In this document: positions 49,884 through 58,925 of the stretch, piece by piece
Position numbering within the stretch: position 1 is the stretch's first letter
Layout: every line of letters starts with the position of its first letter
From: Streptomyces sp. NA02950
Lineage (GTDB): Bacteria; Actinomycetota; Actinomycetes; Streptomycetales; Streptomycetaceae
Direction of reading: 5' to 3'
Assembly: GCF_013364155.1 (NCBI RefSeq)
Contig: NZ_CP054916.1
Span: 4,399,001-4,463,000 of the forward strand
DNA length: 64,000 bases
Notes under the pieces: model-generated
What the model saw: the letters and a program-made list of their open reading frames with translations, nothing else
Databases searched by the model: none
Told to the model about the DNA's origin: nothing
Program-made: the position numbers and the translations under genes

Positions 49884-51896
49884 GTGACCGAATACGACGA
49901 CCAGCAGACGGTGCGGCTCCGTGTGATGCCGCCGCCGGTCCGAGGCCGCCATCGCCGTCCCGGACCGGCGCGTACGGTGCGGGGGCGCATGCCTCCGGTC
50001 CCGCAGCAGCGGCCGACCGCCTCCCAGGGCCGGGCCGGTGCGGGCCCGGACGCTCCCCAGGCGCACCCCGCGGCCGCGGGCCCGTACGGCGGCGCGGACG
50101 GGGCAGCAGCGACTCCCAGCCTCCCGATACGCCGGGCCTTCGTGCGATTCTGGCCGCTGACCAAGGGAGACCGCGGTCGACTGGCGCTGATCCTCGTGTG
50201 TGTGATCATCGCCGCCCTTGCCGAGACCGCCGCGATTCTGCTGTTCGGCAATCTCACCGACGACGCCCTGCAGAAGGGCTCGCTCGACGCGTTCTGGTCT
50301 CCGGCGGGGCAGTGGCTGGTCGTCGCGGTCGTCGGTGCCGTGGTCGGCTATGTCGGCAATTCCCTGGCCGTGTGGACCGCCGAGCGTTTCGTACTGCGGC
50401 TGCGCGCCCGCGTGTTCAGTCACATGCAGGATCTGTCACCGGACTTCTTCCAGCGGCACCGGCAGGGCGATCTCGTCGAACGGCTCACCGGAGACGTCGA
50501 GGCCATCGAGCAGATGGTCGTGTCGGGGGTGGTGGGCGCGGCATCGGCCGCCTTCAGCACGGTCCTCTTCGCCGCGGCCGCCCTGTGGCTGCGCTGGGAC
50601 CTGGCGCTGGCCACCTTCGTCATGGCACCCGTGCTGTGGCTGACCGGCAGGAGGTTCTCCGGCCGGATCGGATCCGCCGCGCGCGACGAGCGGGTCGCCG
50701 ACGGGGCGATCACCTCCGTCGTCGAGGAGTCCTTGGCCAACGTCGTGCTCACGCAGGCATACAACCGGAAGTCCGCCGAGGAAGGGCGGCTCGAGCGCGA
50801 GGCCCACGCGTGGATGCGGGCCTCGGTGGCCGGTTCCCGCGCGAGCGAACGGTACGAACAACTGGTGGAGGTCATCGAGACACTGTGCGTACTCGGTGTC
50901 ATCGGGCTTGGCGTATGGGAGATCTCGCACAGCCGCATGACCATCGGGCAGCTGCTGTCCTTCGCCGCCTTCCTGGGCTATCTCTATCCCCCACTGCGCA
51001 ATCTGGGACAGCTCGGCCTGACCCTCACCGCCGCGACCGCCGGCGCCGAACGCCTGCTGGAGATCCTCGACACCGGCCCGTCCGTGGCCGATCCGTCCGA
51101 GACCGATCCATCCGTGGCCCCGGACGCCGGGCAGTGGAACGTGCTGGGGGTGGTGGAATTCGACCGGGTCGCCTTCCGCTACCCGGGCGCCGACAAGGAG
51201 ACGCTCAGCGACGTCTCACTGATCGCGAGCCCAGGGGAGTTCGTCCTGCTCACTGGGGCCAGCGGGGTCGGAAAGTCGACGCTCGCCACGCTGTTGCTGC
51301 GCTTCTACGACCCGACCGACGGGTGCATCCGGCTGGACGGCGTGCCTCTGCACGCCACCCGTGTGGCCTTCCTGCGGGACAACATCACCCTGTTGCCGCA
51401 GACGACGTTGATCCTGCACGACACCATCCGCGAGAACATCGCCTGCGGTCGCCCCGCCGCGACCGACGAGGAGATCGTGCGGGCCGCGCGGGCCGCCGCC
51501 GCCCATGACTTCATCACCGCCCTTCCCCAGGGGTACGACACGCGTATCGACCCGCACACCGCGCGGCTGTCCGGCGGCCAGTTGCAGCGCATCGCCATCG
51601 CCCGTGCGATGCTCCGCAACGCCCCCGTGCTCGTCCTCGACGAGCCGACCACCGGGCTCGACGCGCCGGCCGCGCGGCAGGTGATCGGTCCGCTCCAGCG
51701 GCTGATGTCCGGCCGCACCACCATCATGATCACGCACGACCTCGCTCTGGCCCCGCACGCCGACCGGATCCTCGTACTCGACCAGGGCCGGATCGTGGAA
51801 ACCGGCACCCACACGGACCTGCTGGCCCGCGGCGGCGCCTACGCACGGCTGCACGGCGTCCCGGCCCGCGCCGACACGGGTCAGTTCGCCCGGTGA
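49884..51896 (+). CDS. ABC transporter, membrane and ATPase domains fused
   Basis: 670 residues from GTG after AGGAGAGCC. A basic, Pro-rich cytoplasmic head (1-85) precedes six membrane helices (about 98-385; LALILVCVIIAALAETAAIL, WLVVAVVGAVVGYVGNSLAV) and the ATPase: Walker A GASGVGKST, Q-loop LLPQTTL, signature LSGGQLQR, Walker B VLVLDEPTTGLD, H-loop MITHD. This is the exporter half-transporter type (MsbA/LanT-like) that works as a dimer. There is no N-terminal C39 peptidase domain. Its neighbours, a Lys/Pro-rich peptide and a double-glycine peptide, suggest peptide export. Confidence 0.92.
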   Translation: MTEYDDQQTVRLRVMPPPVRGRHRRPGPARTVRGRMPPVPQQRPTASQGRAGAGPDAPQAHPAAAGPYGGADGAAATPSLPIRRAFVRFWPLTKGDRGRLALILVCVIIAALAETAAILLFGNLTDDALQKGSLDAFWSPAGQWLVVAVVGAVVGYVGNSLAVWTAERFVLRLRARVFSHMQDLSPDFFQRHRQGDLVERLTGDVEAIEQMVVSGVVGAASAAFSTVLFAAAALWLRWDLALATFVMAPVLWLTGRRFSGRIGSAARDERVADGAITSVVEESLANVVLTQAYNRKSAEEGRLEREAHAWMRASVAGSRASERYEQLVEVIETLCVLGVIGLGVWEISHSRMTIGQLLSFAAFLGYLYPPLRNLGQLGLTLTAATAGAERLLEILDTGPSVADPSETDPSVAPDAGQWNVLGVVEFDRVAFRYPGADKETLSDVSLIASPGEFVLLTGASGVGKSTLATLLLRFYDPTDGCIRLDGVPLHATRVAFLRDNITLLPQTTLILHDTIRENIACGRPAATDEEIVRAARAAAAHDFITALPQGYDTRIDPHTARLSGGQLQRIAIARAMLRNAPVLVLDEPTTGLDAPAARQVIGPLQRLMSGRTTIMITHDLALAPHADRILVLDQGRIVETGTHTDLLARGGAYARLHGVPARADTGQFAR

Positions 51897-52552
51897 GCGC
51901 CACCTGCCGGGAGCCAGTTGCAGCGGCGTCGGGGAGCACGATGGCGAGTGGGCGAGTGGGCGTGCTGGATGAATTCGGCGCGCCCTGAAGGAGTTGGCCT
52001 CCCCGCGGGGGCTGACACGGCGCTGGGCAACGTGGCCACCGCAAGGGCTGCGGTGGCGAAATCTCCTCGAGCGGTGCAATCCAAGAGGGAACGCCTCCGA
52101 ACATGACACCTCAGGTGAACCCGAAATCCGGCGACACAATGTCATAGCACTCAGGCTCGGTAAACCCGCGCATCATCTGCACAGGAGAGGCACACTCCCG
52201 TCTCTGGCTCGCGCCTTCATGGAGGGCAGACGGCATCTTCACGGACTGATATGTCGTTCGGGTGGCGATGTCAGCCCTTCCACTGAGCTCGGCCACCACT
52301 GGCAGGTGAAGAAGTTGTCACCATCCGGTCGCAAATCCCGCTTGATGACATGCCGCGATACCGAAACGTCTGAGGAAATTTCCGACGGGTCGGGGTGGCT
52401 GGCTCGCCATAGACGTGGTTTGATCCACGCCACTCGGAAGTTGTGCATCCGCTTCCGGGTGGCGAACGATCGTCAAGCTGGCTGGATCAGCTTGTCCGCA
52501 AGTCGCTCGATACGGTCCAGCATCACCACAAACGCGGAAGAGAAGGCCCGTC
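51897..52552. other. 656-bp region without a supported gene
   Basis: Lower G+C than average between about 52100 and 52550 and stop-rich in most frames. No known motif or good start. It probably includes the promoter of the double-glycine peptide; the rest may be remnant sequence. Confidence 0.45.
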
Positions 52553-52780
52553 ATGCGTAAGGACGCCATGCCCAAGAACGAAACTCGCGAGATCGCCGAC
52601 AGCGAGCTGGAGAACATCTCCGGCGGCCTCGGGACCGAAAGCCTGACGGGTGGTGCCGAATCCGGGCTGCCCACCCTGCCCAGCCTGCCCGCTCTGGGCG
52701 GCGCGGTCTCGGGTGGCCTGAGCGGGCAGGTGGGCCCTGCCTCCGGCGAGGCAGGTTTCTCCGGCGGCGTCGGCATCTGA
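52553..52780 (+). CDS. Double-glycine leader peptide (RiPP or bacteriocin-like precursor)
   Basis: 75 residues. The leader MRKDAMPKNETREIADSELE runs into NISGG, the ELxxISGG cleavage pattern of peptides exported by peptidase-type ABC systems and of short lantipeptide-like precursors in Streptomyces. The core after GG is Gly/Ser/Leu/Pro-rich (LGTESLTGGAESGLPTLPSL) with no cysteine, so it cannot form lanthionine rings. GGAAGAGAAGG lies before the ATG; a second ATG at codon 6 is possible. A very strong terminator follows. Confidence 0.75.
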   Translation: MRKDAMPKNETREIADSELENISGGLGTESLTGGAESGLPTLPSLPALGGAVSGGLSGQVGPASGEAGFSGGVGI

Positions 52781-52840
52781 CGCAGCCGCACCGGGATTTA
52801 CCTGGTCTGCGTTACTGCCCATCCGAATTCCAAGGGTGGC

Positions 52841-52875
52841 CATGGGCCCCGGAACCCCCCGTTCCGGGGTCCATG
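52841..52875. terminator. Strong intrinsic terminator
   Basis: A 15-bp stem, CATGGGCCCCGGAAC / GTTCCGGGGTCCATG with one wobble, loop of C residues, then ATCTTTT. It ends the precursor message. Confidence 0.88.
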
Positions 52876-53074
52876 ATCTTTTACCAGTCGCCCGCCCTCG
52901 CGCGTTCACTGCCTGGATCACTTCAGCGTCCTGCGCCAGAGGCCCACCGCTGCGCGCCGCCGGCCTCGCTCGCCAGCTCAGAAGACGAACCTGCTTGGCA
53001 CGCGTCGACAACTCCGCAGGGGGCAGGGCGAACTGGCCTTCGAGGTCAAGGCTTCCGCGCCGCGTGTGGGGCCT

Positions 53075-53518
53075 TCAGAGGGGAAGATCGTCAGGCAGGA
53101 CGCGAAACGCCTTGTGATGACCGAGGGGACGTACTGCACGGAAGTCTCGGCGGTCCAGGGTGAGGATCGCGTCGGTGTCGTAGTCGGCTGCCAGGGCGAC
53201 GTTCACCACGTCGGTGAGATCAAGGTCGAGTGCCTGGTAGCGGGATCGGACGGACTGAGCGATGCCGAGGTGTCCCTCGGTGATCTCGGGTACGGAGACA
53301 CGGCCGCGGCGCATCCAGCCCCGGATGTCGTCGATCGCGCTCACCGCGGCCTCGCGGCCCAGTTCGCGGGTGGCTACGTGGTCGAGTTCAGCGAGCAGCA
53401 ACGGCGACATGACCAGCAGCCCGGCAACCATGATCGCCTCTTGTGCCGCTTGGTGCTCCGGGTGCGTGGAATCGAGCGCGGCCAGCAAGCCGGAGGTGTC
53501 AGCGATGACGACGATCAC
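53075..53518 (-). CDS. PIN-domain toxin (VapC)
   Basis: 147 residues. PIN signatures: VVIADTSGLLAALD (Asp), SPLLLAELDHVATRELG (Glu), DLDLTDVVNVALAADYD (Asp) and ILTLDRRDFRAVRP (Asp). Such proteins are Mg-dependent RNases held inactive by their antitoxin. Its start overlaps the antitoxin stop by four bases. It is unlike the PIN protein at 41651 in sequence. Confidence 0.9.
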   Translation of the reverse strand: MIVVIADTSGLLAALDSTHPEHQAAQEAIMVAGLLVMSPLLLAELDHVATRELGREAAVSAIDDIRGWMRRGRVSVPEITEGHLGIAQSVRSRYQALDLDLTDVVNVALAADYDTDAILTLDRRDFRAVRPLGHHKAFRVLPDDLPL

Positions 53519-53775
53519 GCAGCGGTTCCGGAATCGGTCTCGCGCTGGGCGGCATCCGCAACGACGTCACGGACCTCGTCCTTGGCGAGAGTGCGCCCAG
53601 GACCGGCGAAGGTGCGGGAGAACAACGGCTCGTCCCACACGCGATTGGCCATGGCGGCAAGGTGGATGCCCTGCCGGATGATCTCGGCCTCACTGATGCC
53701 GCGGCGCTTGGCCGCCTCCTTGATGATGGCGAGGTCTTCCGGGTCGGCATAGACATTGGTGCGCTTCATGGACAT
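53515..53775 (-). CDS. Ribbon-helix-helix antitoxin (VapB-type)
   Basis: 86 residues from the ATG at 53775 (a second ATG lies two codons on). MKRTNVYADPEDLAIIKEAA and KRRGISEAEIIRQGIHLAA form the DNA-binding ribbon-helix-helix; the C-terminal half (SRTFAGPGRTLAKDEVRDVV) would bind the toxin. Two copies of ACATGTACCA just upstream (53772 and 53790) could be the operator. Confidence 0.88.
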   Translation of the reverse strand: MSMKRTNVYADPEDLAIIKEAAKRRGISEAEIIRQGIHLAAMANRVWDEPLFSRTFAGPGRTLAKDEVRDVVADAAQRETDSGTAA

Positions 53776-53986
53776 GTACCAACGGTAACACATGTACCAC
53801 ATCAGTGTATGGCGGACTCGCCGTCCACGCGGCACGCCCGCGGTACCGGTGCGCCACCGGGTAGCGCGGCCCCGCCAGGCCGTGTCAGCGCCGGGTCGGC
53901 CCCGACTGCCCGCGACGCCGTGCCCTCTCGTTTTCGTCGCGGTCGCGTGACCCCGGGCCTTTCGAACAGCCGCAGCAGCGGCCCTG

Positions 53987-54490
53987 TCAGCGCGGCTCGG
54001 CCGCTCCGCCGGGGGCGCCGTGGTGCTGCGGGTCGGCCAGGGCGGTGATTCCTGCCGTGGCGGCGAGGTTGGCGACCATCGCGTCGTCGACGGGCAGGTT
54101 GAGGATGTACAGGGCGGACGCCAGGGTGCCGAGCAGCAGCAGGTGGGCCATCGCGGGGCCGACGGTCCCGGCCAGCTCGCCGCGGGCCACGGCCTGTTCG
54201 ATGATGTCGGCGAAGGCGGCCTGCTCGGCGGCCAGGAAGGTGTCCTGGAACCGGGTAGCCAGTTCGGGATTGACGGCAAGTTCACTGATCAGGGCCGGCG
54301 CCAGCTGTCGGGCCGCCGGGGCGGCCATGCGAACGTGAAACGTGCGGACCAGCGCCGGCAGGTCCCCGTGCAAGGAACCGGTGGCGGCCAACGGAGGCAG
54401 CTGCCGCTCGTACATGGTGGCAGCGAACGCCATCTCGGCCTTGGAGGCGTAGCGGCGGTAGATCGCCGCCTTGCCCACCCCGGCGCGCAG
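53987..54490 (-). pseudogene. TetR-family regulator, 5'-truncated
   Basis: The frame begins inside the HTH at RAGVGKAAIYRRYASKAEMA and continues through a normal ligand-binding domain (FAATMYERQLPPLAATGSL to the end). The first helices of the HTH are missing; upstream of 54495 is the end of another gene. It may be made from a chance start, but DNA binding should be lost. Confidence 0.75.
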
Positions 54491-54494
54491 CTGG

Positions 54495-54629
54495 ACCGTC
54501 GTCGACGCCGTGGTCCTCCCGTTCACGCCCTGGCCGCTCTTCGCGCTCGCGTGCGCCCTGCTGCTGATCGGAACCCACCGCGCCCGCCGCGACAACCCCA
54601 CACCCAAGGCCGGGTTTCCACGAGCGTGA
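54495..54629 (+). pseudogene. C-terminal fragment of a membrane protein
   Basis: The plus strand reads VVLPFTPWPLFALACALLLI then GTHRARRDNPTPKAGFPRA and a stop. It looks like the last membrane helix and tail of a lost transporter or permease. It abuts the truncated TetR gene, so a deletion probably joined the two. Confidence 0.5.
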
Positions 54630-54646
54630 GCCGCCCGGTGAAGGGT

Positions 54647-55372
54647 TCAGCCGGGCCTGCCCCGGGGGCCTCGGCGGGTTTGCGCCAGCCACTCCGGCGC
54701 CGACTCGCTGTCCCCGTACGCGTCGTGCCAGTTCCACCATTCGTACGGTGGACTCTGGGGATAGCCCTCGGGCGAGTCCTCCCACGTCTCCTGCCGACCG
54801 AGCGCGGTCATGTCCAGGTAGCTCCAGGTGCTCCCCAACGCCTCGTCCCCGCGGGCATTGATGAAGTAGGTGCGGAACACGCTGTCGCCGTCGCGGACGA
54901 ACGCGTTCGTGCCGTGCCACTCGTCCACCCCGAAGTCGGTGTCGAAGTCGTCGGTGATCGTGTACCAGGGCATCGTCCAGCCCATCCGCGCTTTCACGGA
55001 CTCGATGTCCGGCTGCGGTGCGCGCGAGGCGAAGACAAGCGTGGTGTCGCGGGCGTTCAAATGAGCAAGGTGGCCAACGTGGTCGGCCACCATGGAGCAG
55101 CCCCGGCAAGCGTGGTGGGGCCAGCCGAATACGCCGGGCTCGAAGAAGGCGCGGTAGACGATCAGCTGACGACGGCCTTCGAACAGGTCCAGCAGACCGG
55201 CCCTGCCCTCGGGTCCCTCGAACTCATACTCCTTCTCCACTGCCACCCACGGCATCCGCCGCCGCTTGGCGGCCAGTTCGTCACGGGCGTGGGTCAGCTT
55301 CTTCTCTTCCAGAAGCAGCTGCCGGCGCGCGGCTTCCCACTGTTGCGGCGAAACGATCGGGGGTGTCTCCAT
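54647..55372 (-). CDS. DUF899-family thioredoxin-like protein
   Basis: 241 residues, ATG giving METPPIVSPQQWEAARRQLL. Family marks: EKKLTHARDELAAKRRRMPW, YRAFFEPGVFGWPHHACRGC (two Cys in CRGC), RMGWTMPWYTITDDFDTDF, and YEWWNWHDAYGD. DUF899 proteins have a thioredoxin-like fold with unknown chemistry. A 270-bp gap upstream holds a TCGAATTCGA palindrome (55521-55530) that could be an operator. Confidence 0.9.
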   Translation of the reverse strand: METPPIVSPQQWEAARRQLLLEEKKLTHARDELAAKRRRMPWVAVEKEYEFEGPEGRAGLLDLFEGRRQLIVYRAFFEPGVFGWPHHACRGCSMVADHVGHLAHLNARDTTLVFASRAPQPDIESVKARMGWTMPWYTITDDFDTDFGVDEWHGTNAFVRDGDSVFRTYFINARGDEALGSTWSYLDMTALGRQETWEDSPEGYPQSPPYEWWNWHDAYGDSESAPEWLAQTRRGPRGRPG

Positions 55373-55646
55373 TGTGATCTTCACCTTCCGGTTCGGTCCG
55401 AGCTCGCGCACTGGGCCGTGGAGTGCGGGCCGGGCGCCGTTCAGCAGGCCGATCCCCTGCGTCCAGGGTCGGCCGCCACCGGCGCGGGCGCACGCCGGTA
55501 CGCAAAAATCAAACGTACGATCGAATTCGAATGAGTGCTTGGCTGCGCCCATTCCACCGACAGCCCGGTTCGCCTCGAGCACCGGCCGACCGGCGGTGAT
55601 CGCGGCGAGTTCCGCCGGCCGTCGGGCAGCGGCGGGTCCGGGTGGT

Positions 55647-56804
55647 TCACGTGAGCGTGGAGGGACGTGCGCCGTGGTCGTCCTCGAGACGGTCGGCGAC
55701 GACCATCGCCACATCGTCCGCCAATGACCCCTCCGTGTGGCGCATCAATCGATCGTGCAGCTCATCCAGGAACGCCAACGGGGTGGAGGGGCGGACCGCT
55801 GCCATGGCCTCGGCCAGGGGGAAGAAGTTGTTGTCGCGATCCCGGGCTTCGATCACGCCGTCGGTGTACAGCAGCAGACGGTCGCCCGGGGCGAAGGAAT
55901 GGCTTTCCACTTCGGCGGAAGGGCTGGAGTAGACGTCTTCCAGGCCGAGCGGCGGCAGGGGTGAGGTGGGCAGCAGGGGGCGGACCTTGCCGTTGCTCAG
56001 GACCAGTGGGGGCGGATGGCCGCGGTTGACCAGTTGGACCACGAAGGATTCCGGGACCTGGGCGACGAGGACGGTGACGAATTCCTCCGCCCGGACGTCG
56101 TGGTCGACCGCCCCCGTCACGGCGCCCTCGCGCCGTAGCGCGGCCGCGCAGTGGTCGACCACCTCGGCCAGGTCGTCCTCGTAGTGCACGGCTTCACGGA
56201 AGGCGCTGAGCACGGCGGCGGCCGCGCGGACGGCGTGCAGACCCTTGCCGCGTACGTCTCCGACGATCAGCCGGACCCCGTAGTGGGTGTGCACGGCCTC
56301 GTAGAGATCGCCGCCGATCTGGGCCCCGGTCTCGGCCGCGAGGTAGGTGCTGGCCGCCCGCAGCGGGCCCAGTCTGGCGGGGACGGGCCGCAAAATGACC
56401 TCCTGGGCGGCGGAGGCGATCCGGCGGATCTGGTCGAGTTCGCTCTGTCTTCGCGTACGCACGGCGCTACTCGTGGTGACGCTGGCCGCGGACACCAGCA
56501 GAAGGCCCAGGAGATTGCTGTAGACCTGGTCACTGCCCCAGGCCTCGTTGTAGGTGGCGGTGATCACGCTGATGGTCAGCGCGAAGGCCCCGGCCGCCAT
56601 CGTGCCCCTGGGGCCCATCGTCACCGCGGCCAGCGCCGGGCTCGCGGTGACGAACGGGCCGGTGTAGAGGAAGTGCGCGGGGGTCAGCTCGATGATCAGC
56701 GCGATCAGCACGATCGCGAAGGGCACACACTGCTCGAGTGTGATGACCAACCGACCGTGATCGTCCACCCCCGGCCGAGGTGGTGAGCGGACGAACGACC
56801 CCAT
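55647..56804 (-). CDS. Membrane-anchored SpoIIE phosphatase
   Basis: 385 residues from the ATG giving MGSFVRSPPRPGVDDHGRLV. Three or more helices in the first 130 residues (CVPFAIVLIALIIELTPAHF, FVTASPALAAVTMG, AGAFALTISVITATY, LLGLLLVSAASVTTSS), then a linker and the PP2C domain: AQIGGDLYEAV, LIVGDVRGKGLHAV, LVNRGHPPPLVL, LLYTDGVIEARD, and DDVAMVVADR. No GAF or HATPase. A common short type in Streptomyces (SpoIIE with MASE-like membrane part). Substrate unknown. Confidence 0.9.
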   Translation of the reverse strand: MGSFVRSPPRPGVDDHGRLVITLEQCVPFAIVLIALIIELTPAHFLYTGPFVTASPALAAVTMGPRGTMAAGAFALTISVITATYNEAWGSDQVYSNLLGLLLVSAASVTTSSAVRTRRQSELDQIRRIASAAQEVILRPVPARLGPLRAASTYLAAETGAQIGGDLYEAVHTHYGVRLIVGDVRGKGLHAVRAAAAVLSAFREAVHYEDDLAEVVDHCAAALRREGAVTGAVDHDVRAEEFVTVLVAQVPESFVVQLVNRGHPPPLVLSNGKVRPLLPTSPLPPLGLEDVYSSPSAEVESHSFAPGDRLLLYTDGVIEARDRDNNFFPLAEAMAAVRPSTPLAFLDELHDRLMRHTEGSLADDVAMVVADRLEDDHGARPSTLT

Positions 56805-57354
56805 GGATACAGCCTGCCCCGTCGGCGCACGAGGTTCCACTCCACGGGGTGGGACGTCCCTCCCGGGTGTACCTGACAGGGTTGTGATCATGGATGGGAT
56901 CACTGGAGGAACGGTTCTCGCCCTGCACGGTGTCTTTCCGGGGACCGCGGGCACCCTCGTCGGACAGCATCCGACCGCGCGGGTGGAGGTACAGCGCGAT
57001 CACCGTCAGCGCGCCGACACCGAGCGGGCCGAACCCAAGGACGCCATCCTCGAGTTCCCGACCGCCGCGCAGCGGGTGGAGTCGATCCTCGACCGGGAGG
57101 CTCATCGGGCTGCCGTCTCCCGGGGAAGCGGAGCGGCGCCATGCCTTCATGGAGGCGGCGCGGGGGAGTTGGAGGGCGGTCGGCCCCGGATGCCGCGATG
57201 GAGGCCGCGCCTGACGGCCGGTAGTCGGTAGCGGCCGGGGGATGTGCCGGGTCAGAGGCCGCTTCGGGCCGTCATGGAGAAATTTCGGCGGGCATTGAGA
57301 ACTATCGCCGCGGTTGCCGTATCTCCTATGACCACATCCATGAAGGGTGGACAT
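56805..57354. other. 550-bp divergent intergenic region
   Basis: Separates the leftward phosphatase and the rightward DUF1996 gene. A minus-strand frame starting at 57111 (MSLPVEDRLHPLRGGRELED) has good codon bias for about 60 codons but then runs over the phosphatase start, so I do not call it. A G+C dip near 57290-57360 precedes the DUF1996 start. Confidence 0.4.
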
Positions 57355-58809
57355 GTGAATAAAAAGAAACACAGACGGTCTCGACTGCTCGTCATGACCG
57401 TCGCCGGTGTGGCCGCGATGGGTGTCGGGGCCGGCGCCCTTCTGATGACCGACAACGACGCCTCGGCCGGGCAGTCCGGCGAACAGCAGACGTCCGCGCG
57501 GGAGACGCTGACCATCAAGTGCCCCGATGTCTCGATCCGTTTGACGCGTGTGCCGCAGCAGGCACGGCCCACGGTGGACGACGAGCTGGCGCGGATGGAC
57601 AGCCAAGTGGCCAACGCCTACCAGCAGCTGGCCGCACGCGGAACCGGTGCGGACGAGGACTGGGTGAAGTCGCGGGTGCTCGAGCCGCTGTCGACACAGC
57701 GCCGCACCGCGCTCATCCGCATCACCACGACGATCGACAAGGTCGCGTCCCGGCCGCAGGGACTGTCCTCGCTGGCGTCCTGCACGGTACAGCGGGACAG
57801 CACGGCCACCACCAACGCCGCGGACGGCGCCACCCCCGCCTCGGGTAGTGCCGCCCCCGCCTCGGGTGGTGCCACTCCGGCCGCCGGAGGCGCCACTCCG
57901 GCCGCGGGCGGTCAGCAGCCGCCGCAGAGCGGGCCGCAGAAGGCCGACTTCGTGGACATCCGCAGTGTGCGGCCCAACGTCAAGAAGCCCGCGCTCACGG
58001 GCAACGCCTCGAAGGGCACCTTCACCACGCGCTGCGGCCGCAACGAGAACAAGCATCTCAACTCGGACAACGTGATCGCCGCCCCCGGTGTGAGCAACGG
58101 CGCGCACCACATGCACGACTACGTCGGCAACCTCAAGACCAACGCGTTCGCCACCGACCAGGATCTCGCCGCCGCCGGGACCACCTGCACCAACGGAGAC
58201 CGCTCGACGCACTACTGGCCGGTCCTGCGGCTGCGCGACGGCAGCGACGAGAAGGACGCGAACCAGGACGGCGGAGGCAAGGACGCCAATATCGGGCGCA
58301 TCCTCCGACCCGCCTCGGTGAAGCTGACCTTCCGCGGCAGCCCCGTCACCAAGGTCGCCGCGATGCCGAAGTTCCTGCGCATCATCACCGGTGACGCCAA
58401 GTCGTTCACCAACGGCACGGCCAACGCCAACGCCTCGTGGAGCTGCACCGGATTCGAGAACCGGCAGCTCAAGGACAAGTATCCGCTGTGCCCGAGCGGC
58501 AGCAACGTGGTGCGTACGTTCAACTTCCAGAGCTGCTGGGACGGTAAGAACACCGACAGCGCCAACCACCGCACCCATGTGGCGTTCGCCCGTGCCGACG
58601 GCTCGTGTCCGCAGGGCTTCCGGGCGATTCCGCAGCTGGTCCAGCGGATCACCTACAAGATCCAGCCCGGTTCGGCGTTCGCCGTCGACAGCTTCCCCGA
58701 GCAGCTGCACAAACCGGTGACGGACCACGGCGACTTCATCAACGTGATGTCGTCGCGGCTGATGGGTAAGGCGGTGCGCTGCATCAACAACGGCAGCAAG
58801 TGCGGCTGA
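57355..58809 (+). CDS. Secreted DUF1996-domain protein
   Basis: 484 residues from GTG behind AAGGGTGG. Signal peptide: KKKHRRSRLLVMTVAGVAAM and GVGAGALL, cleavage probably after DASA. A helical region (about 40-150), an Ala/Pro/Thr/Gly linker of repeated ATPASGG/ATPAAGG units (about 160-190), then DUF1996 (about 200-480) with the characteristic FTTRCGRNENKHLNSDNVIA, GAHHMHDYVGN, STHYWPVLRL and HRTHVAFARADGSCP. DUF1996 is found in secreted fungal and actinobacterial proteins; no activity is firmly known. Several Cys pairs suggest disulfides. Confidence 0.93.
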   Translation: MNKKKHRRSRLLVMTVAGVAAMGVGAGALLMTDNDASAGQSGEQQTSARETLTIKCPDVSIRLTRVPQQARPTVDDELARMDSQVANAYQQLAARGTGADEDWVKSRVLEPLSTQRRTALIRITTTIDKVASRPQGLSSLASCTVQRDSTATTNAADGATPASGSAAPASGGATPAAGGATPAAGGQQPPQSGPQKADFVDIRSVRPNVKKPALTGNASKGTFTTRCGRNENKHLNSDNVIAAPGVSNGAHHMHDYVGNLKTNAFATDQDLAAAGTTCTNGDRSTHYWPVLRLRDGSDEKDANQDGGGKDANIGRILRPASVKLTFRGSPVTKVAAMPKFLRIITGDAKSFTNGTANANASWSCTGFENRQLKDKYPLCPSGSNVVRTFNFQSCWDGKNTDSANHRTHVAFARADGSCPQGFRAIPQLVQRITYKIQPGSAFAVDSFPEQLHKPVTDHGDFINVMSSRLMGKAVRCINNGSKCG

Positions 58810-58839
58810 GCCGACCCTCCGCCGCACACGCTCCTCACA

Positions 58840-58886
58840 ACGCCGTCGCCCCGGCGGACCGGAAGTGTCCGCCGGGGCGACGGCGT
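58840..58886. terminator. Bidirectional terminator
   Basis: A 19-bp perfect stem (ACGCCGTCGCCCCGGCGGA and its complement) lies between the DUF1996 gene and the convergent membrane protein gene. Confidence 0.88.
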
Positions 58887-58925
58887 ACCCGCGCGTGTTC
58901 CCGTCGTTCCCGTGGTCCCCGTGGT

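Noticed and set aside
52553..52780. Calling the double-glycine peptide a lantibiotic precursor
   Set aside because: The core has no cysteine and no lanthionine synthetase gene is nearby, so only a generic double-glycine peptide is supported.
56900..57115. Minus-strand small gene starting MSLPVEDRLHPLRGG
   Set aside because: Codon bias is good for a short way only, the frame has no proper end and overlaps the phosphatase 5' end, and no family is recognised.
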